Shown: positions 33,685-45,522, numbered from the stretch's first letter. The stretch is DNA of 63,457 nucleotides from Bacteroidales bacterium (GCA_020860515.1 JAJBUG010000055.1:31534-94990); one strand, 5' to 3'. Notes: generated by a model from the letters alone, not told the origin. Made by a program: numbers and translations.

Positions 33685-36600
33685 ATGGCAAAAAACAAGA
33701 CTAATATTGCATCTCATACCAAAGACATTAATTTGAAATGCGAACTCGTGAGAATACTTGCGTGCCGAATGGCCTATATCACAAAAGGCACTTTTGGGCA
33801 AGTATATGAAAACTCGGGTTATTATAAATCAGATGCGCTCAACGACATGCGTGCATTGACCACTCAGCGAATATTGCTTGAGGATAAGAACATGTGGGTG
33901 GCAAAAACTGATTCTTTCCTCAGCTATAGAAATATGGAGCGGCCCTTTTATGTCAATCCCGAATATGTGCCCGATATACTTTCATCCGGCAGTCTACAAG
34001 ATGTGAGTAATGCCATATATCGAGCAAAGATTACAGCCGATATTCAGTTTGACCAGGATGGAGACCACCCATTCCCCGCATCATTTGTCGAGGCTTTGGC
34101 TCTATTTCTTAGAGGCAAAGAGGAATACAAAGATAAGCTCAAAGAAAGCTCGGGAGTATTTGACCATACAAGAAATCACAACAGATCATATATCCACCGC
34201 CTGCTGACTTGGATGCTGCGCCAATCCAGATTCCAGGAATTTTTCAGCAATTGCACCAACCGCGACAAGATTACATTATGCTCAATGCTGGCCGATGAAT
34301 ATGCCGATATGGATAAGCTGGATTACGCTGGGGTGACTCATTACCTATTTTTTGATGAAACTGGCGAGGCAAGAGATACGCTCAACTCAATATTTTATGT
34401 GCTTCACAATGAACTATTCGTACATGGCCAGATTGTGAAATTAATCCAGAAATATGAAAATGCTCCAAGAGTGGCAGAATATCTTGAAGCTGTGGCAGCG
34501 CTTCATTCGGGAAATCTGAAGCCTATTATCGATGTTACGCTTGAATTGGCCGAGGTTTACACTTTTGAAATATTGTCACGCCCTGGCTTGGCCATGTATT
34601 TTGCCGCAGCTCTTTTGGCTGACAAAAGCCCAGAGTCGATGGCTATGGCAAAGAAGATGCAGCGAAATGGTCAAATTAAGGGTATTGCCTCACTATTCCT
34701 TGCCTTAATGGATTGGAAGACAAAGGGGGCAGTATCAGCCAAACGCATTGAAGAAGTGGCATATAGCGGCTATAACCCATCGAGCATGATAGTATTCACG
34801 CTTTTTGCTCTGCATTATCAGATGTTCGATAGAGAGAGGGACTGGCCCAACTTCATGAGATACTACATCGAAGAGATGTCAGGTAATAGCCGAATGCAAT
34901 ATATTAGGATGCTATTCTCGGAGGCATGCAAAGATATGGCTCCACTGAGCGACTATCTCCATGATACCACCGAGATGAAATCGTTCCTCAATTTTGGGGA
35001 GGTAAAAGAGCGGTGGCAAAAAGTGCTGGAGCAGTTGCAAATAAAATACGGCATTGCCAAGGATAGAAATGCGGGTGCGATGCAGTCGGGCTCGCGAGTG
35101 GCTTATCTGGTAAATCCAGTGTCACTCTCGGTGCAGCCAGTGGTGCAGAAATCAAGCGATGGAGTGAAATGGACCAAGGGGCGCAACATAGCCCTAAGCA
35201 CCTTCCGCACTGGCAAAGCTGAGGGCATGACCCAGCAGGACAAGGCCGTGAGTCAATGTGTAAAAATCTCAGAGCGTGGTTGGTACGGCGGCGTGGATTA
35301 TTACATTGACTCCCAAAAGGCCATAAAAGAGTTGGCTGGCCATCCCTATGTATTCACCAACGATGACAATCGATTGAAAATTGAAATCACCGAAGAGCCG
35401 CTGCAGCTATCGGTGCAGCGAGATGGCAATGGCCAATTCCACATAAAGGCAAATATAGAGCTTGACCGAGTGGATGGCACTCTTTATATCGACCGTAGCA
35501 ATGCCACCAGCCTCAGAGTGGTAAAGATTGACAGCAGCCAGGCATCGATACTGCGCCAGTTGCTCGACCTGGGTGCTCTTCCAGCCAAGGCCGAAAAGGA
35601 ATTGGCCAACACCCTAAATGCAATCGGAAGCAAGATGACCGTGATGTCCGACCTTATGGGGCAGGACAAGAACGTGCGCCAAATCGAAGGCTCGCCTATG
35701 ATTGTGGTGCAACTGCTGCCAGATGGCGATGTGATACGCGCCACGCTTTTCACCAAGCCCTTGGTAAATTCTGCTCCCTATCTCACCCCTGGAAAGGGCT
35801 CGGAATATGTAAGCGGACGCGAGAATGGCCAGGTGGTGCAAGCTAAGCGCAATTTCGCGGCCGAAAAAGAAAATCTCGAAAAGGTGTACGAGGCAATGAA
35901 GCCCTACGATGATGCGGCATTCGATGATAACGTATGGATGCTCGATATAGAGCAGACTTTGGGGCTCTTGGATTCATTGGTAGCACTTAAAGATGCGGCC
36001 TGCGTGGAATGGCCAGAGGGCACTAAGATGAGGATTTCCCGAGCACAATTGCAGCCCGGTGCTTTCCATTTCAGTGTAAAAAAGACCGAGAATTGGTTCG
36101 CTGTAGAGGGTGAAGTGGAAATTGACGAGAACACCCGGCTCAAGGTGGCTGATCTCTTGCGCCAGCTTGGCAGCGGCAATAGCCGATTTGTGCGCCTTGG
36201 CGATAATGAATATGTGGCACTGAGCCAGCAATTGGCCAAGCTGCTGCGCAATATCTCTCAGCTTGCCAATGAAAAAGGCAAGAAGATGCAGGTGTCGGCC
36301 TTCAATGCGTCAATTTTCGATGAATTGGAGAAGGCTGGAGTTGAACTTAAGAGCGACAAGGCATATCGCGATATGCTGAAGCGCATCGAAGAGGCCGATA
36401 AAGCTGTAATAAAGACTCCGCGTGGATTGCAAGCCGACTTGCGCGACTACCAAAAAGAGGGCTATCGTTGGATGGCTCGCTTGAATTTATGGGGAGCCGG
36501 GGCTTGCCTGGCCGATGATATGGGCTTGGGCAAAACATTGCAAACCATAGCATTGCTTTATGCACAACGCGCCAAAGGACCCAGCCTGGTGGTGGCCCCA

Positions 36601-37809
36601 ACCAGCATCTTGCTCAATTGGCAAGATGAAATTGCCCGATTTGCCCCTCAGCTCACCACCAAGCTGCTCAATCCCGTGGCTGATGTCCAGCGCTCGGAAA
36701 TCATAGAGCAGGCCAAGGCTGGCGACGTAGTAATCACATCCTACGGCTTGCTGATAACAAAGCAAGAAATGCTTGCAGCAAAGGATTGGAACATCATAGT
36801 GCTTGACGAGGCTCATACCATAAAGAATCGCGACACTAAGATGTCGAAGGCGGCTATGGTGCTCAAGGGCGATATGCGAGTGGCTCTCACTGGCACACCA
36901 TTGCAGAATCGATTGGCCGAGATATGGAATATCTTCCAGTTTATCAACCCTGGACTTTTGGGTTCGTTTCAGGCTTTCACCGAGAAATTTATCAATCCTA
37001 TAGAAAAGGATGGAAACAAAGAGCGTCAACGCCTACTGAAGCGAATGATTTCGCCTTTCATGCTGCGTCGCACCAAGAGCGATGTGCTCAGCGAACTTCC
37101 TGAAAAGACTGAAATCCAAATCAAAGTTAATCTCACCGATGAGGAGCGCGCTCTTTATGAGAGCATTCGCAGTCAGGCAGAATTGGCAGTGGCCTCAGGC
37201 CAGCAATCGCCAATCGAGGCTTTAGCTGAGATTACCAAGCTGCGTCAGGCTGCTTGCAATCCGCGACTGATCAATCAAAACATTACGATTGAATCGTCGA
37301 AGGCCGCCGCTTTCATGGAGCTGGTAGAGAATCTCCACAGCAATCACCATCGTGCGCTGGTGTTTAGTCAGTTTACATCACATTTGGCCTTGATTCGCGA
37401 GCAATTGGATGCGGCGGGATACAAATATCTCTATCTTGATGGCTCAACCCCTGGCGCTCAGCGAGCCAAACTTGTTGAGGAGTTCCAGACGGGTGATGTG
37501 CCCCTATTCTTGATTTCTCTCAAGGCCGGCGGCTTGGGCCTGAATCTTACTGCAGCTGATTATGTGATTCATCTTGATCCATGGTGGAATCCCGCCATTG
37601 AGGACCAGGCTTCGGACCGCAGCCACCGAATAGGGCAACAGAAGCCCGTAACGGTGTATCGCCTTATTGCGGCTGACACGATTGAGGATAAGATACTGCG
37701 TCTCCACGCGCATAAGAAATCGCTCGCCGACGCTCTGCTTGAGGGGGCTGATATGTCGGCTCGACTGACAAAGGAAGAAATCCTAAGCCTCCTCAATCAA
37801 AATATGTAG
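33685..37809 (+). CDS. SNF2 family DEAD/DEAH-box helicase
   Basis: 1374-aa Swi2/Snf2 ATPase that translocates on double-stranded DNA and remodels DNA-protein complexes. Helicase N: Walker A LADDMGLGKTLQT (~945), DEAH box IIVLDEAHTIKN (~1040), LTGTPLQNR. Helicase C: ALVFSQFTSHL, LISLKAGGLGLNLTAADYVI and motif VI QASDRSHRIGQ. About 900 N-terminal residues have no recognised zinc-finger (SWIM) signature and contain repeats of an unknown alpha-helical and beta region. A -7 box TAAATTTG at 33616-33623 provides the promoter. Bacteroidota carry this HepA/RapA-like group as a core gene, so it may not belong to the defence island. Confidence 0.92.
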   Translation: MAKNKTNIASHTKDINLKCELVRILACRMAYITKGTFGQVYENSGYYKSDALNDMRALTTQRILLEDKNMWVAKTDSFLSYRNMERPFYVNPEYVPDILSSGSLQDVSNAIYRAKITADIQFDQDGDHPFPASFVEALALFLRGKEEYKDKLKESSGVFDHTRNHNRSYIHRLLTWMLRQSRFQEFFSNCTNRDKITLCSMLADEYADMDKLDYAGVTHYLFFDETGEARDTLNSIFYVLHNELFVHGQIVKLIQKYENAPRVAEYLEAVAALHSGNLKPIIDVTLELAEVYTFEILSRPGLAMYFAAALLADKSPESMAMAKKMQRNGQIKGIASLFLALMDWKTKGAVSAKRIEEVAYSGYNPSSMIVFTLFALHYQMFDRERDWPNFMRYYIEEMSGNSRMQYIRMLFSEACKDMAPLSDYLHDTTEMKSFLNFGEVKERWQKVLEQLQIKYGIAKDRNAGAMQSGSRVAYLVNPVSLSVQPVVQKSSDGVKWTKGRNIALSTFRTGKAEGMTQQDKAVSQCVKISERGWYGGVDYYIDSQKAIKELAGHPYVFTNDDNRLKIEITEEPLQLSVQRDGNGQFHIKANIELDRVDGTLYIDRSNATSLRVVKIDSSQASILRQLLDLGALPAKAEKELANTLNAIGSKMTVMSDLMGQDKNVRQIEGSPMIVVQLLPDGDVIRATLFTKPLVNSAPYLTPGKGSEYVSGRENGQVVQAKRNFAAEKENLEKVYEAMKPYDDAAFDDNVWMLDIEQTLGLLDSLVALKDAACVEWPEGTKMRISRAQLQPGAFHFSVKKTENWFAVEGEVEIDENTRLKVADLLRQLGSGNSRFVRLGDNEYVALSQQLAKLLRNISQLANEKGKKMQVSAFNASIFDELEKAGVELKSDKAYRDMLKRIEEADKAVIKTPRGLQADLRDYQKEGYRWMARLNLWGAGACLADDMGLGKTLQTIALLYAQRAKGPSLVVAPTSILLNWQDEIARFAPQLTTKLLNPVADVQRSEIIEQAKAGDVVITSYGLLITKQEMLAAKDWNIIVLDEAHTIKNRDTKMSKAAMVLKGDMRVALTGTPLQNRLAEIWNIFQFINPGLLGSFQAFTEKFINPIEKDGNKERQRLLKRMISPFMLRRTKSDVLSELPEKTEIQIKVNLTDEERALYESIRSQAELAVASGQQSPIEALAEITKLRQAACNPRLINQNITIESSKAAAFMELVENLHSNHHRALVFSQFTSHLALIREQLDAAGYKYLYLDGSTPGAQRAKLVEEFQTGDVPLFLISLKAGGLGLNLTAADYVIHLDPWWNPAIEDQASDRSHRIGQQKPVTVYRLIAADTIEDKILRLHAHKKSLADALLEGADMSARLTKEEILSLLNQNM

Positions 37810-37817
37810 GGTAGGGG

Positions 37818-38993
37818 TTACAACCGTCGAAGCAATGTAGTGGTGCCCACCGCGATGCCTAAGATGGCAATAGCTGCTCCGATGTAGCCAATCACGGCCA
37901 TGGAGATTTGGGTGATCACTAAGCCGCCGGTGTAAGTGCCGCTGCCTATGCCAAGGTTGAAGAGGCCACTGTATGTGGCCATGGCCACCGTTGAACCTTC
38001 GCCCTTGATGCGGCTTACGATTATCTCTTGGTTGATTAGATTGAACACAGTGAGGCTGCACGACATTATCATGCATACAGCGATGATGGTGGGCAGGCTA
38101 ATGCATGCAGGTCGCAACAAGGCCAACGCTGAAAGCAACACCACCGATGCCGTTGTAAATAATGTCTTGGGCATCCATCCAAAGCCTTTGGCAAAGATTA
38201 CACTGCCGCAGAGACCGCCCACGCCCATCATTACCAATACCACCGTGACCACATCTTCGTGCACCTTGGCTATCTGCCCTAAGAAAGGCTCGATATACCC
38301 ATAAGCTGTGAAATAGGCAGTTACAATCAGTATGGTATATACATAAAGCCAGATGAGCATCTTATTGCGGAAGAGCGAGGGAAGCTGCGACACCTGAAAT
38401 CTGCCATCGCTTTTCACCTGTGGGAAAGCCAAAATGAATGCTAAGAACACTAATGTGCCTACGCCGGCAATTGTGGCGAAGGTCACGCGCCAGCTAAGAT
38501 AAAGGCCGATTACTCGACCAATGGGCAAGCCCACGATCATGGCCACTGATGCGCCACTGACCACTGCGCTGAGAGCCGCTGCCTCCTTCCCCTTAGGGGC
38601 CGTCTTTACAGCCAACAATGGCACTACGCCCCAGAATACTGCGTGAGTGCAAGCCACGCCTACGCGCGAGGCCATTAGCCACCAATAGCCTGGCGACAGT
38701 GCAGATGCCACTTGAAATACTGTGAATCCGCCTACTAATAGGAGCATCAGTCGCCTTCCGCTCATGCCCGAGGCTGCCACCATCAGGGGGAGTGACATCA
38801 AGGCCACCACCCAGGCATATACTGATATGATCATGCCCATCTTGGCCTCAGAGGCATGAAAATCTCGCCCTATATCGCTCAGCAGGCCGATGGGGATAAA
38901 TTCGGAGGTGTTGAACACGAATGCCGACAGCATCAGTGCCCCCACGGGCACCCATTGCCTGATTTTTCCAGGCTTTACTGCTTCCGCTTCCAT
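37818..38993 (-). CDS. MFS transporter, DHA1/AraJ-SotB type
   Basis: 391 aa with 12 predicted membrane helices. Motif A region SVYAWVVALMSLPLM, the SEFIPIGLLSDIGRDF start and the CTHAVFWGVVPLLAVKTAP segment are typical of the AraJ/SotB/YdhP group that exports sugars, arabinose-like compounds or drugs. The substrate is unknown. Converges with the SNF2 gene with 8 nt between the stops. A -7 box TACCTTTG lies at 39053-39060 on the minus strand. Confidence 0.9.
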   Translation of the reverse strand: MEAEAVKPGKIRQWVPVGALMLSAFVFNTSEFIPIGLLSDIGRDFHASEAKMGMIISVYAWVVALMSLPLMVAASGMSGRRLMLLLVGGFTVFQVASALSPGYWWLMASRVGVACTHAVFWGVVPLLAVKTAPKGKEAAALSAVVSGASVAMIVGLPIGRVIGLYLSWRVTFATIAGVGTLVFLAFILAFPQVKSDGRFQVSQLPSLFRNKMLIWLYVYTILIVTAYFTAYGYIEPFLGQIAKVHEDVVTVVLVMMGVGGLCGSVIFAKGFGWMPKTLFTTASVVLLSALALLRPACISLPTIIAVCMIMSCSLTVFNLINQEIIVSRIKGEGSTVAMATYSGLFNLGIGSGTYTGGLVITQISMAVIGYIGAAIAILGIAVGTTTLLRRL

Positions 38994-39052
38994 TTTCTCT
39001 CAAAAATAAAGCTTGTAATAATTTTTGTACCTAATTCTTCTTTTTTACGATG

Positions 39053-39060
39053 CAAAGGTA
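39053..39060 (-). promoter_or_regulatory. -7 promoter box of the MFS exporter
   Basis: Minus strand TACCTTTG followed by GCATCG, 60 nt upstream of the ATG. Confidence 0.7.
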
Positions 39061-39121
39061 CAACTTTTTCTTGTCATAAAAAAGTTTAATTTAACTTGAA
39101 GGTCGATTTGAATATAAAGAC

Positions 39122-39154
39122 AGAGGGCCTATCAGCATGGCTGATGGGCTCTCT
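39122..39154 (-). terminator. Hairpin downstream of the 83-aa gene
   Basis: Arms AGAGGGCCTATCAGC and GCTGATGGGCTCTCT with a 3-nt loop and two mismatches; on the minus strand it lies downstream of the 39233-39484 gene. No long T tract is seen. Confidence 0.55.
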
Positions 39155-39232
39155 GGAGGTAGGGTAAAAAGGTTGATTAGTAAGAATTGTGGATAGAATG
39201 TGGGTTAGATGGTTGCATACGTGGAGAGACCG

Positions 39233-39484
39233 TTATTTGCCGAACATGTGGCCTAAGCCGCCCAGCATTTCGCTGGCCTTGCCTTTGATCTCTTCCACGA
39301 AGCCCTCCTTTACTCCGTCGCCGTCGAGGTCGCCAAGGAGGCCTCCATCCTTAATCTTAGCTATGATGTCGGTCAGCGACATATTGCTGTGGTCGCTGCC
39401 CTTGAGCATTTCTGTGACTTTGGTGACATCTATCTTGTCGCCAAACTTGTCTTTGAGCTGTGTTATGATCTCGTTAAGTTCCAT
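39233..39484 (-). CDS. Small protein with EF-hand-like loop
   Basis: 83 aa from ATG 39484 (MELNEIITQLKDKFGDKID). Two helical halves surround GDLDGDGVKEGFVEEIKG, a DxDxDG calcium-binding loop like those in dockerins and EF-hands; the C-terminus is Gly/Met-rich. Function unknown, but similar short proteins are common in Bacteroidota. An in-frame extension upstream to 39673 is rejected because it runs through the nagB promoter. Confidence 0.7.
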   Translation of the reverse strand: MELNEIITQLKDKFGDKIDVTKVTEMLKGSDHSNMSLTDIIAKIKDGGLLGDLDGDGVKEGFVEEIKGKASEMLGGLGHMFGK

Positions 39485-39615
39485 AATATTCAGATTTGTT
39501 AGGTTCGTTGTTTTCACTATTAACAACCTTGGAGGCTCCCAAGTTATTGGGTTTAAGATTAATAATGGATATTTATCTTTTATTTTATTTTTACGGTATT
39601 GAAAAAAGCAAAATG

Positions 39616-39647
39616 TTTGGTAATGTGGCGGTAATTTGCTAATTTTG
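39616..39647 (+). promoter_or_regulatory. Promoter of nagB
   Basis: TTTG at 39616-39619, 20-nt spacer, TAATTTTG at 39640-39647; the ATG is 50 nt further. Confidence 0.8.
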
Positions 39648-39697
39648 CGGCAAGGTTTTGAAAAAGCCACCATAACTCATATAAATTTTAATACCAG

Positions 39698-40483
39698 ATG
39701 AGATTAATTATCGAAAAGGACTATGACAAGATGTCGCAGTGGGCAGCCGAATATGTGGCAGCGCGCATCAATGCCGCTAACCCCACCGCCGAGCATCCAT
39801 TTGTGTTAGGATGTCCTACTGGCAGCAGCCCTCTGGGCATGTACCGCGCACTTATTGAGCTTTACAAGCAGGGCAAAGTGTCGTTCAAGAATGTAGTTAC
39901 ATTCAATATGGACGAATACGTAGGCCTCCCCGAAGACCACCCCGAGAGCTACCACTCGTTTATGTGGACCAATTTCTTCAGCCACATCGATATACCGCGT
40001 GAAAATGTCAACTTCCTTGACGGCAATGCCAAGGATGTAGAGGCTGAGTGCCAGCGCTACGAGGACAAGATTAAGAGCTATGGCGGAGTTGATTTGTTTA
40101 TGGGCGGCGTAGGCCAAGATGGACATATCGCCTTCAATGAGCCGGGCTCGAGCCTTAAGAGCCGCACCCGCATGATGAGCCTTACCACCGACACTATCAT
40201 TGCCAACTCACGCTTCTTTGGCGGCAACCTCGACTTGGTGCCTAAGACTGCCCTTACCGTAGGCGTAGGCACAGTGATGGATGCCAAGACCGTGATGTTG
40301 CTGGTCAATGGCCATGCCAAGAGCCGCGCTCTACATCATGGCGTGGAGGCTGGAATCACTCAGATGTGGACCATTTCGGCTCTGCAGTTCCATCCCGATG
40401 CAATCATCGTGGCCGACGAGGCTGCTTGCGACGACCTCAAGGTCAGCACCTACCGCTACTACAAAGACGTAGAAAACAAATGA
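39698..40483 (+). CDS. nagB: Glucosamine-6-phosphate deaminase
   Basis: 261 aa; converts glucosamine 6-phosphate to fructose 6-phosphate and ammonia in amino-sugar catabolism. Conserved motifs: [13 protein letters not shown] (phosphate loop), [20 protein letters not shown] (base Asp), [17 protein letters not shown] (catalytic Asp/His) . Length matches E. coli NagB. No nagA is next to it; the thiamine operon follows after a repeat field and riboswitch, so it is transcribed separately or read through. Confidence 0.96.
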   Translation: MRLIIEKDYDKMSQWAAEYVAARINAANPTAEHPFVLGCPTGSSPLGMYRALIELYKQGKVSFKNVVTFNMDEYVGLPEDHPESYHSFMWTNFFSHIDIPRENVNFLDGNAKDVEAECQRYEDKIKSYGGVDLFMGGVGQDGHIAFNEPGSSLKSRTRMMSLTTDTIIANSRFFGGNLDLVPKTALTVGVGTVMDAKTVMLLVNGHAKSRALHHGVEAGITQMWTISALQFHPDAIIVADEAACDDLKVSTYRYYKDVENK

Positions 40484-40556
40484 CAAGTGACAAATGACAA
40501 ATGACAAGTGACAACTTGTATTTTGTATTTCGTAACTTGTAATTTGTAATTTGTAA
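40484..40556. repeat. Intergenic tandem repeat (GACAAATGACAAGT / TTGTAATTTGTA)
   Basis: Directly after the nagB stop come copies of the 7-9 nt word acaaatgac and then its near complement ttgtaattt, so the field can also fold on itself. It separates nagB from the TPP riboswitch. Confidence 0.8.
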
Positions 40557-40561
40557 TTTTT

Positions 40562-40632
40562 CTGGGGTGCCTCACCAAGGCTGAGATCATACCCTTAACA
40601 CCTGATGCAGATAATGCTGCCGTAGGGAAAAC
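40562..40632 (+). promoter_or_regulatory. TPP riboswitch (THI element)
   Basis: The conserved thi-box is present: GGGGTGCC, AGGCTGAGATCATACCC, ACACCTGATGCAGATAATGCTGC and the closing CGTAGGGAA. It ends only a few bases before the thiD ATG, so thiamine pyrophosphate binding probably blocks translation start (inference) and shuts down the whole thi operon. Confidence 0.95.
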
Positions 40633-40636
40633 GAAT

Positions 40637-41431
40637 ATGAAACATTATAATACTGTACTTACTATCGCAGGGAGCGACTCGATCGGTGGTGCCGGCATTC
40701 AAGCCGACATCAAGACGTGTTGCTCCCTGCGCGCTTATGCGATGACGGCAATCACCGCCATTACAGCGCAAAATACCCAAGGCGTGCGCAGCTACAAGGC
40801 AGTGGGCCCGCGCATGCTGAGTGCACAGCTCAAAGCCGTGTGCACCGACGTCAGGCCCGATGCCGTGAAGATTGGCATGGTGCCTGATGCCGACAGCGCC
40901 CATATCATAGCCGATGCCATTGAGATGTATCACCTGCGCAATATTGTGGTGGACCCTGTGATGGTGGCCACTTCGGGCGATGCTCTCAGCGATGGCAGCG
41001 CCATCAGCGTGATGGCTGAGCATGTGTTTCCACAGTCATCGGTGATTACCCCTAATCTTATTGAAGCTCGGGCCCTGCTTGGCGAGGTGGCGTCGGACGT
41101 GCCTCCCGATTCCTGGGCCGTGTGGCTGGCAGAAAAATATCATTGTCCGGCTGTGTTGGTCAAGGGAGGCCATGGACAGGCCGACCAACTCACAGATGTG
41201 CTCTACTGCCAGGGCCAAGAATTCAAGTATTCCCATGCAAAGATTGACACGCCCAATACTCATGGCACTGGGTGCTCATTGTCGAGCGCCATCGCTTGCG
41301 GGCTGGCCAATGGCAGATTGCTTCCCGATGCCGTAAGCCAAGCAATCGATTGGTTGCAACGCGCTCTGGAGCAAGGCAAAGACTATGAATTGGGCCATGG
41401 CCATGGACCTCTGTATTTCTTCAATTCTTAA
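40637..41431 (+). CDS. thiD: HMP/HMP-P kinase
   Basis: 264 aa; phosphorylates hydroxymethylpyrimidine and its phosphate, the pyrimidine half of thiamine. Starts TIAGSDSIGGAGIQADIKT (substrate loop), with VDPVMVATSGD and the C-terminal anion-hole motif NTHGTGCSLSSAIA. First gene after the TPP riboswitch. Confidence 0.96.
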   Translation: MKHYNTVLTIAGSDSIGGAGIQADIKTCCSLRAYAMTAITAITAQNTQGVRSYKAVGPRMLSAQLKAVCTDVRPDAVKIGMVPDADSAHIIADAIEMYHLRNIVVDPVMVATSGDALSDGSAISVMAEHVFPQSSVITPNLIEARALLGEVASDVPPDSWAVWLAEKYHCPAVLVKGGHGQADQLTDVLYCQGQEFKYSHAKIDTPNTHGTGCSLSSAIACGLANGRLLPDAVSQAIDWLQRALEQGKDYELGHGHGPLYFFNS

Positions 41432-41474
41432 TCTCCTATAATCCTTTCCTCAAATAATTCTCATACGCTAAGCG

Positions 41475-41675
41475 ATGAATATCAAAGTAAATGATAAGGA
41501 GATGCAAGTAGCCGATGGGCTTAAGCTTGCCCAGCTCCTTGCACAACTTCAGGTGCCGGAAAAAGGCACCGCAGTGGCGATTAACGACACTCTTGCAAAA
41601 AAGGACACCTGGGCCGAGCGTCAACTGCTGCCCGGCGACAATGTACTGATAATTTCGGCGGCTTATGGCGGATGA
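41475..41675 (+). CDS. thiS: Sulfur carrier protein
   Basis: 66-aa ubiquitin-like protein ending in AAYGG; the terminal Gly-Gly is adenylated by ThiF and converted to a thiocarboxylate that donates sulfur to ThiG. Overlaps the thiE start by 11 nt. Confidence 0.95.
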   Translation: MNIKVNDKEMQVADGLKLAQLLAQLQVPEKGTAVAINDTLAKKDTWAERQLLPGDNVLIISAAYGG

Positions 41676-42888
41676 TTTTAAGATAGTAGCTATTACGCCG
41701 CCCCACCAGAGGGCTGACGAGGCTTTGCGCATCTGGCACATGCTCGAGAGTGGTGCCGTGGACATGGTGCATTTGCGTCACCCCGATGCTTCGTATCGCG
41801 AGATGAGCAACTTGATTGAGGCCATCCCTCAGAAATGGCACTCACGCCTGCGCCTTCACGGACATTTTGTGCTGCTCAATGAGTTTAACCTGGCTGGCCC
41901 GCATCTCAATCGCCGTTGCCCCGAATGGAATCTCCCCGTGGTGAAAGGCAAGGGCGCCTGGCATCCAACGGTGTCAAAATCATGCCACAAGGCCGAGGAG
42001 CTGCGCGAGGCCAGCCAATTTGAATATGTGACCCTCTCGCCCATTTATCCATCAATATCCAAGCCAGGTTATCGAGGGAATTTCAATATTGAAAAATTGG
42101 CCGATGAATTGGCAGGGCGCCGAGTGATTGCCCTGGGAGGAGTCACCCCCGATAAGTTCCACGAACTGCGCAAGGCTGGCTTCGCTGGCGCCGCTCTCTT
42201 GGGCTATATTTGGTATGCTCAGGACACTGAGCGCACCCTGAGGCGCATCAAGATGATGCGAGGCGATCGTTTTTCGCTGCAATATATCACCAATGGCGCC
42301 ACTCCCTACGAGGTAGAAGCCGAGGTGCAAGGCGTGCTGGCTGGCGGCTGCCGATGGGTGCAGGTGCGCATGAAAGAGGCCGACGATGAGGTGGTGGCCG
42401 AGGCTCTGAGGCGGGTTAAGCCCATGTGTGCCGCTAAGGGCGCAATTCTATTGGTCGATGACCGTGTGGCTTTGGTTAACCGCCTGGGCATTGACGGCGT
42501 GCATCTGGGCAAGACCGATATGGCTCCAGCTGAGGCCCGCAACCTCCTGGGTCGCCAGGCAATTATTGGCTCTACTGCAAACAATCTGGACCAGGTGAAG
42601 GCCTTGGATTTTGAGAATATCGACTATGTTGGCGTGGGGCCGCTGCGCTTTACCACCACCAAGAAAAATCTCGCTCCAGTGCTTGGCTTGGATGGATACC
42701 AGCAGATTATGAGCTATCTGCGCAGCCAGGAGCAAGACTTGCCAATAGTGGCCATTGGCGGCATAGTGGCTGAGGATGTGGCACAGCTGCGCGCTACAGG
42801 CGTCAGCGGAGTGGCAGTGAGCGGGGCGATCGCCAATGCGCCTGACCCCAAAATAGCCACCATGGAATTTTTAAAAAGTAATGAATAG
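41665..42888 (+). CDS. thiE: Fused TenI-like / thiamine-phosphate synthase
   Basis: 407 aa, nearly twice the normal ThiE length. The C-terminal half (about 205-407) is a canonical TIM-barrel ThiE: WVQVRMKEAD, LLVDDRVALVNRLGIDGVHLG, IIGSTANN, and VGVGPLRFTTTKK; it joins HMP-PP and thiazole phosphate. The N-terminal half (1-200) is a second, divergent barrel of the TenI/ThiE superfamily (LHGHFVLLNEFNLAG, YVTLSPIYPSISKPGYRG, VIALGGVT) resembling thiazole tautomerase or the separate TenI-like gene found in other Bacteroidota. The residues for pyrophosphate binding are less complete in this half. Confidence 0.92.
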   Translation: MADDFKIVAITPPHQRADEALRIWHMLESGAVDMVHLRHPDASYREMSNLIEAIPQKWHSRLRLHGHFVLLNEFNLAGPHLNRRCPEWNLPVVKGKGAWHPTVSKSCHKAEELREASQFEYVTLSPIYPSISKPGYRGNFNIEKLADELAGRRVIALGGVTPDKFHELRKAGFAGAALLGYIWYAQDTERTLRRIKMMRGDRFSLQYITNGATPYEVEAEVQGVLAGGCRWVQVRMKEADDEVVAEALRRVKPMCAAKGAILLVDDRVALVNRLGIDGVHLGKTDMAPAEARNLLGRQAIIGSTANNLDQVKALDFENIDYVGVGPLRFTTTKKNLAPVLGLDGYQQIMSYLRSQEQDLPIVAIGGIVAEDVAQLRATGVSGVAVSGAIANAPDPKIATMEFLKSNE

Positions 42889-42890
42889 CA

Positions 42891-42985
42891 CTCCGAGTAC
42901 TCCGAGCACTCCGAGCACTCCGAGTTCTCCGAGTTCTCTGAGTTCTCCGAGTTCTCTGAGTTCTATGATTTCTCTGAGTTCTCAG
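42891..42985. repeat. 9-bp tandem repeat between thiE and thiG (CTCCGAGTT)
   Basis: About ten copies of a 9-nt word ctccgag(tt/ca), with T and C variants towards the 3' end, starting two bases after the thiE stop and ending 7 nt before the thiG ATG. No gene or promoter is visible in it. Confidence 0.88.
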
Positions 42986-42992
42986 ATTTTAT

Positions 42993-43775
42993 ATGATTAT
43001 GGAAGATATATTAAAAATAGGAGGGCGTGAGTTTGGTTCGCGCCTGTTTGTAGGCACTGGCAAATTCCAGAGCCCCGACAAAATGCTTGAGGCTATCAAG
43101 ACCTCTGGCTCAGAGATGATCACTGTGGCTCTCAAGCGCGTGAATATGATGAATGAGGCCACCGATGAGATGCTCACCCACATTAATCGTGAGCATGTGC
43201 AATTGCTGCCCAATACCTCGGGCGTGCGCAATGCCAAGGAGGCAATCCTGGCCGCGCAGATGAGCCGCGAGGTATTTGACACCAATTTTATCAAGCTGGA
43301 GATTCATCCCGATCCCAAGTATCTGATGCCCGACCCCGTGGAGACTTTGCTTGCCACAGAGGCTCTGGCCAAGGAGGGATTCGTGGTGCTCCCTTATATT
43401 CAGGCTGATCCGGTGCTGTGCAAGCGCCTTGAAGAGGTGGGCGCAGCCGCTGTGATGCCCTTGGCTGCACCGATTGGCACCAACAAGGGCCTTCGCACTC
43501 GCGACTTCTTGGAGATTATAATTGAGCAAAGCCAAGTGCCAGTGGTGGTAGATGCAGGGTTGGGTGCTCCCTCGCATGCTGCTGATGCCATGGAAATGGG
43601 CGCTGATGCTGTGCTGGTGAATACTGCCATAGCCGTTGCTGGCGACCCCGTGGAAATGGCCGATGCTTTCCGCTTGGCTGTAATCGCTGGCCGAAAAGCC
43701 TACTTGGCCGGCTTAGGCTCGACCTCTACTTATGCTCAAGCCACCAGCCCGCTAACTGCTTTCCTTAATAAATAA
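42993..43775 (+). CDS. thiG: Thiazole synthase
   Basis: 260 aa (ATG at 42993 or two codons later). Forms the thiazole ring from deoxyxylulose phosphate, dehydroglycine and ThiS thiocarboxylate. Motifs include [17 protein letters not shown], the Schiff-base Lys region [16 protein letters not shown] and [20 protein letters not shown]. Confidence 0.96.
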   Translation: MIMEDILKIGGREFGSRLFVGTGKFQSPDKMLEAIKTSGSEMITVALKRVNMMNEATDEMLTHINREHVQLLPNTSGVRNAKEAILAAQMSREVFDTNFIKLEIHPDPKYLMPDPVETLLATEALAKEGFVVLPYIQADPVLCKRLEEVGAAAVMPLAAPIGTNKGLRTRDFLEIIIEQSQVPVVVDAGLGAPSHAADAMEMGADAVLVNTAIAVAGDPVEMADAFRLAVIAGRKAYLAGLGSTSTYAQATSPLTAFLNK

Positions 43776-45521
<1,746 letters not shown>

Positions 45522-45522
45522 A

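Noticed and set aside
33685..37809. SNF2 helicase as part of a DISARM or similar defence system
   Set aside because: No DrmA/B/C or methyltransferase partner is adjacent, it lies beyond the tRNA, and similar genes are ordinary core genes in Bacteroidota.
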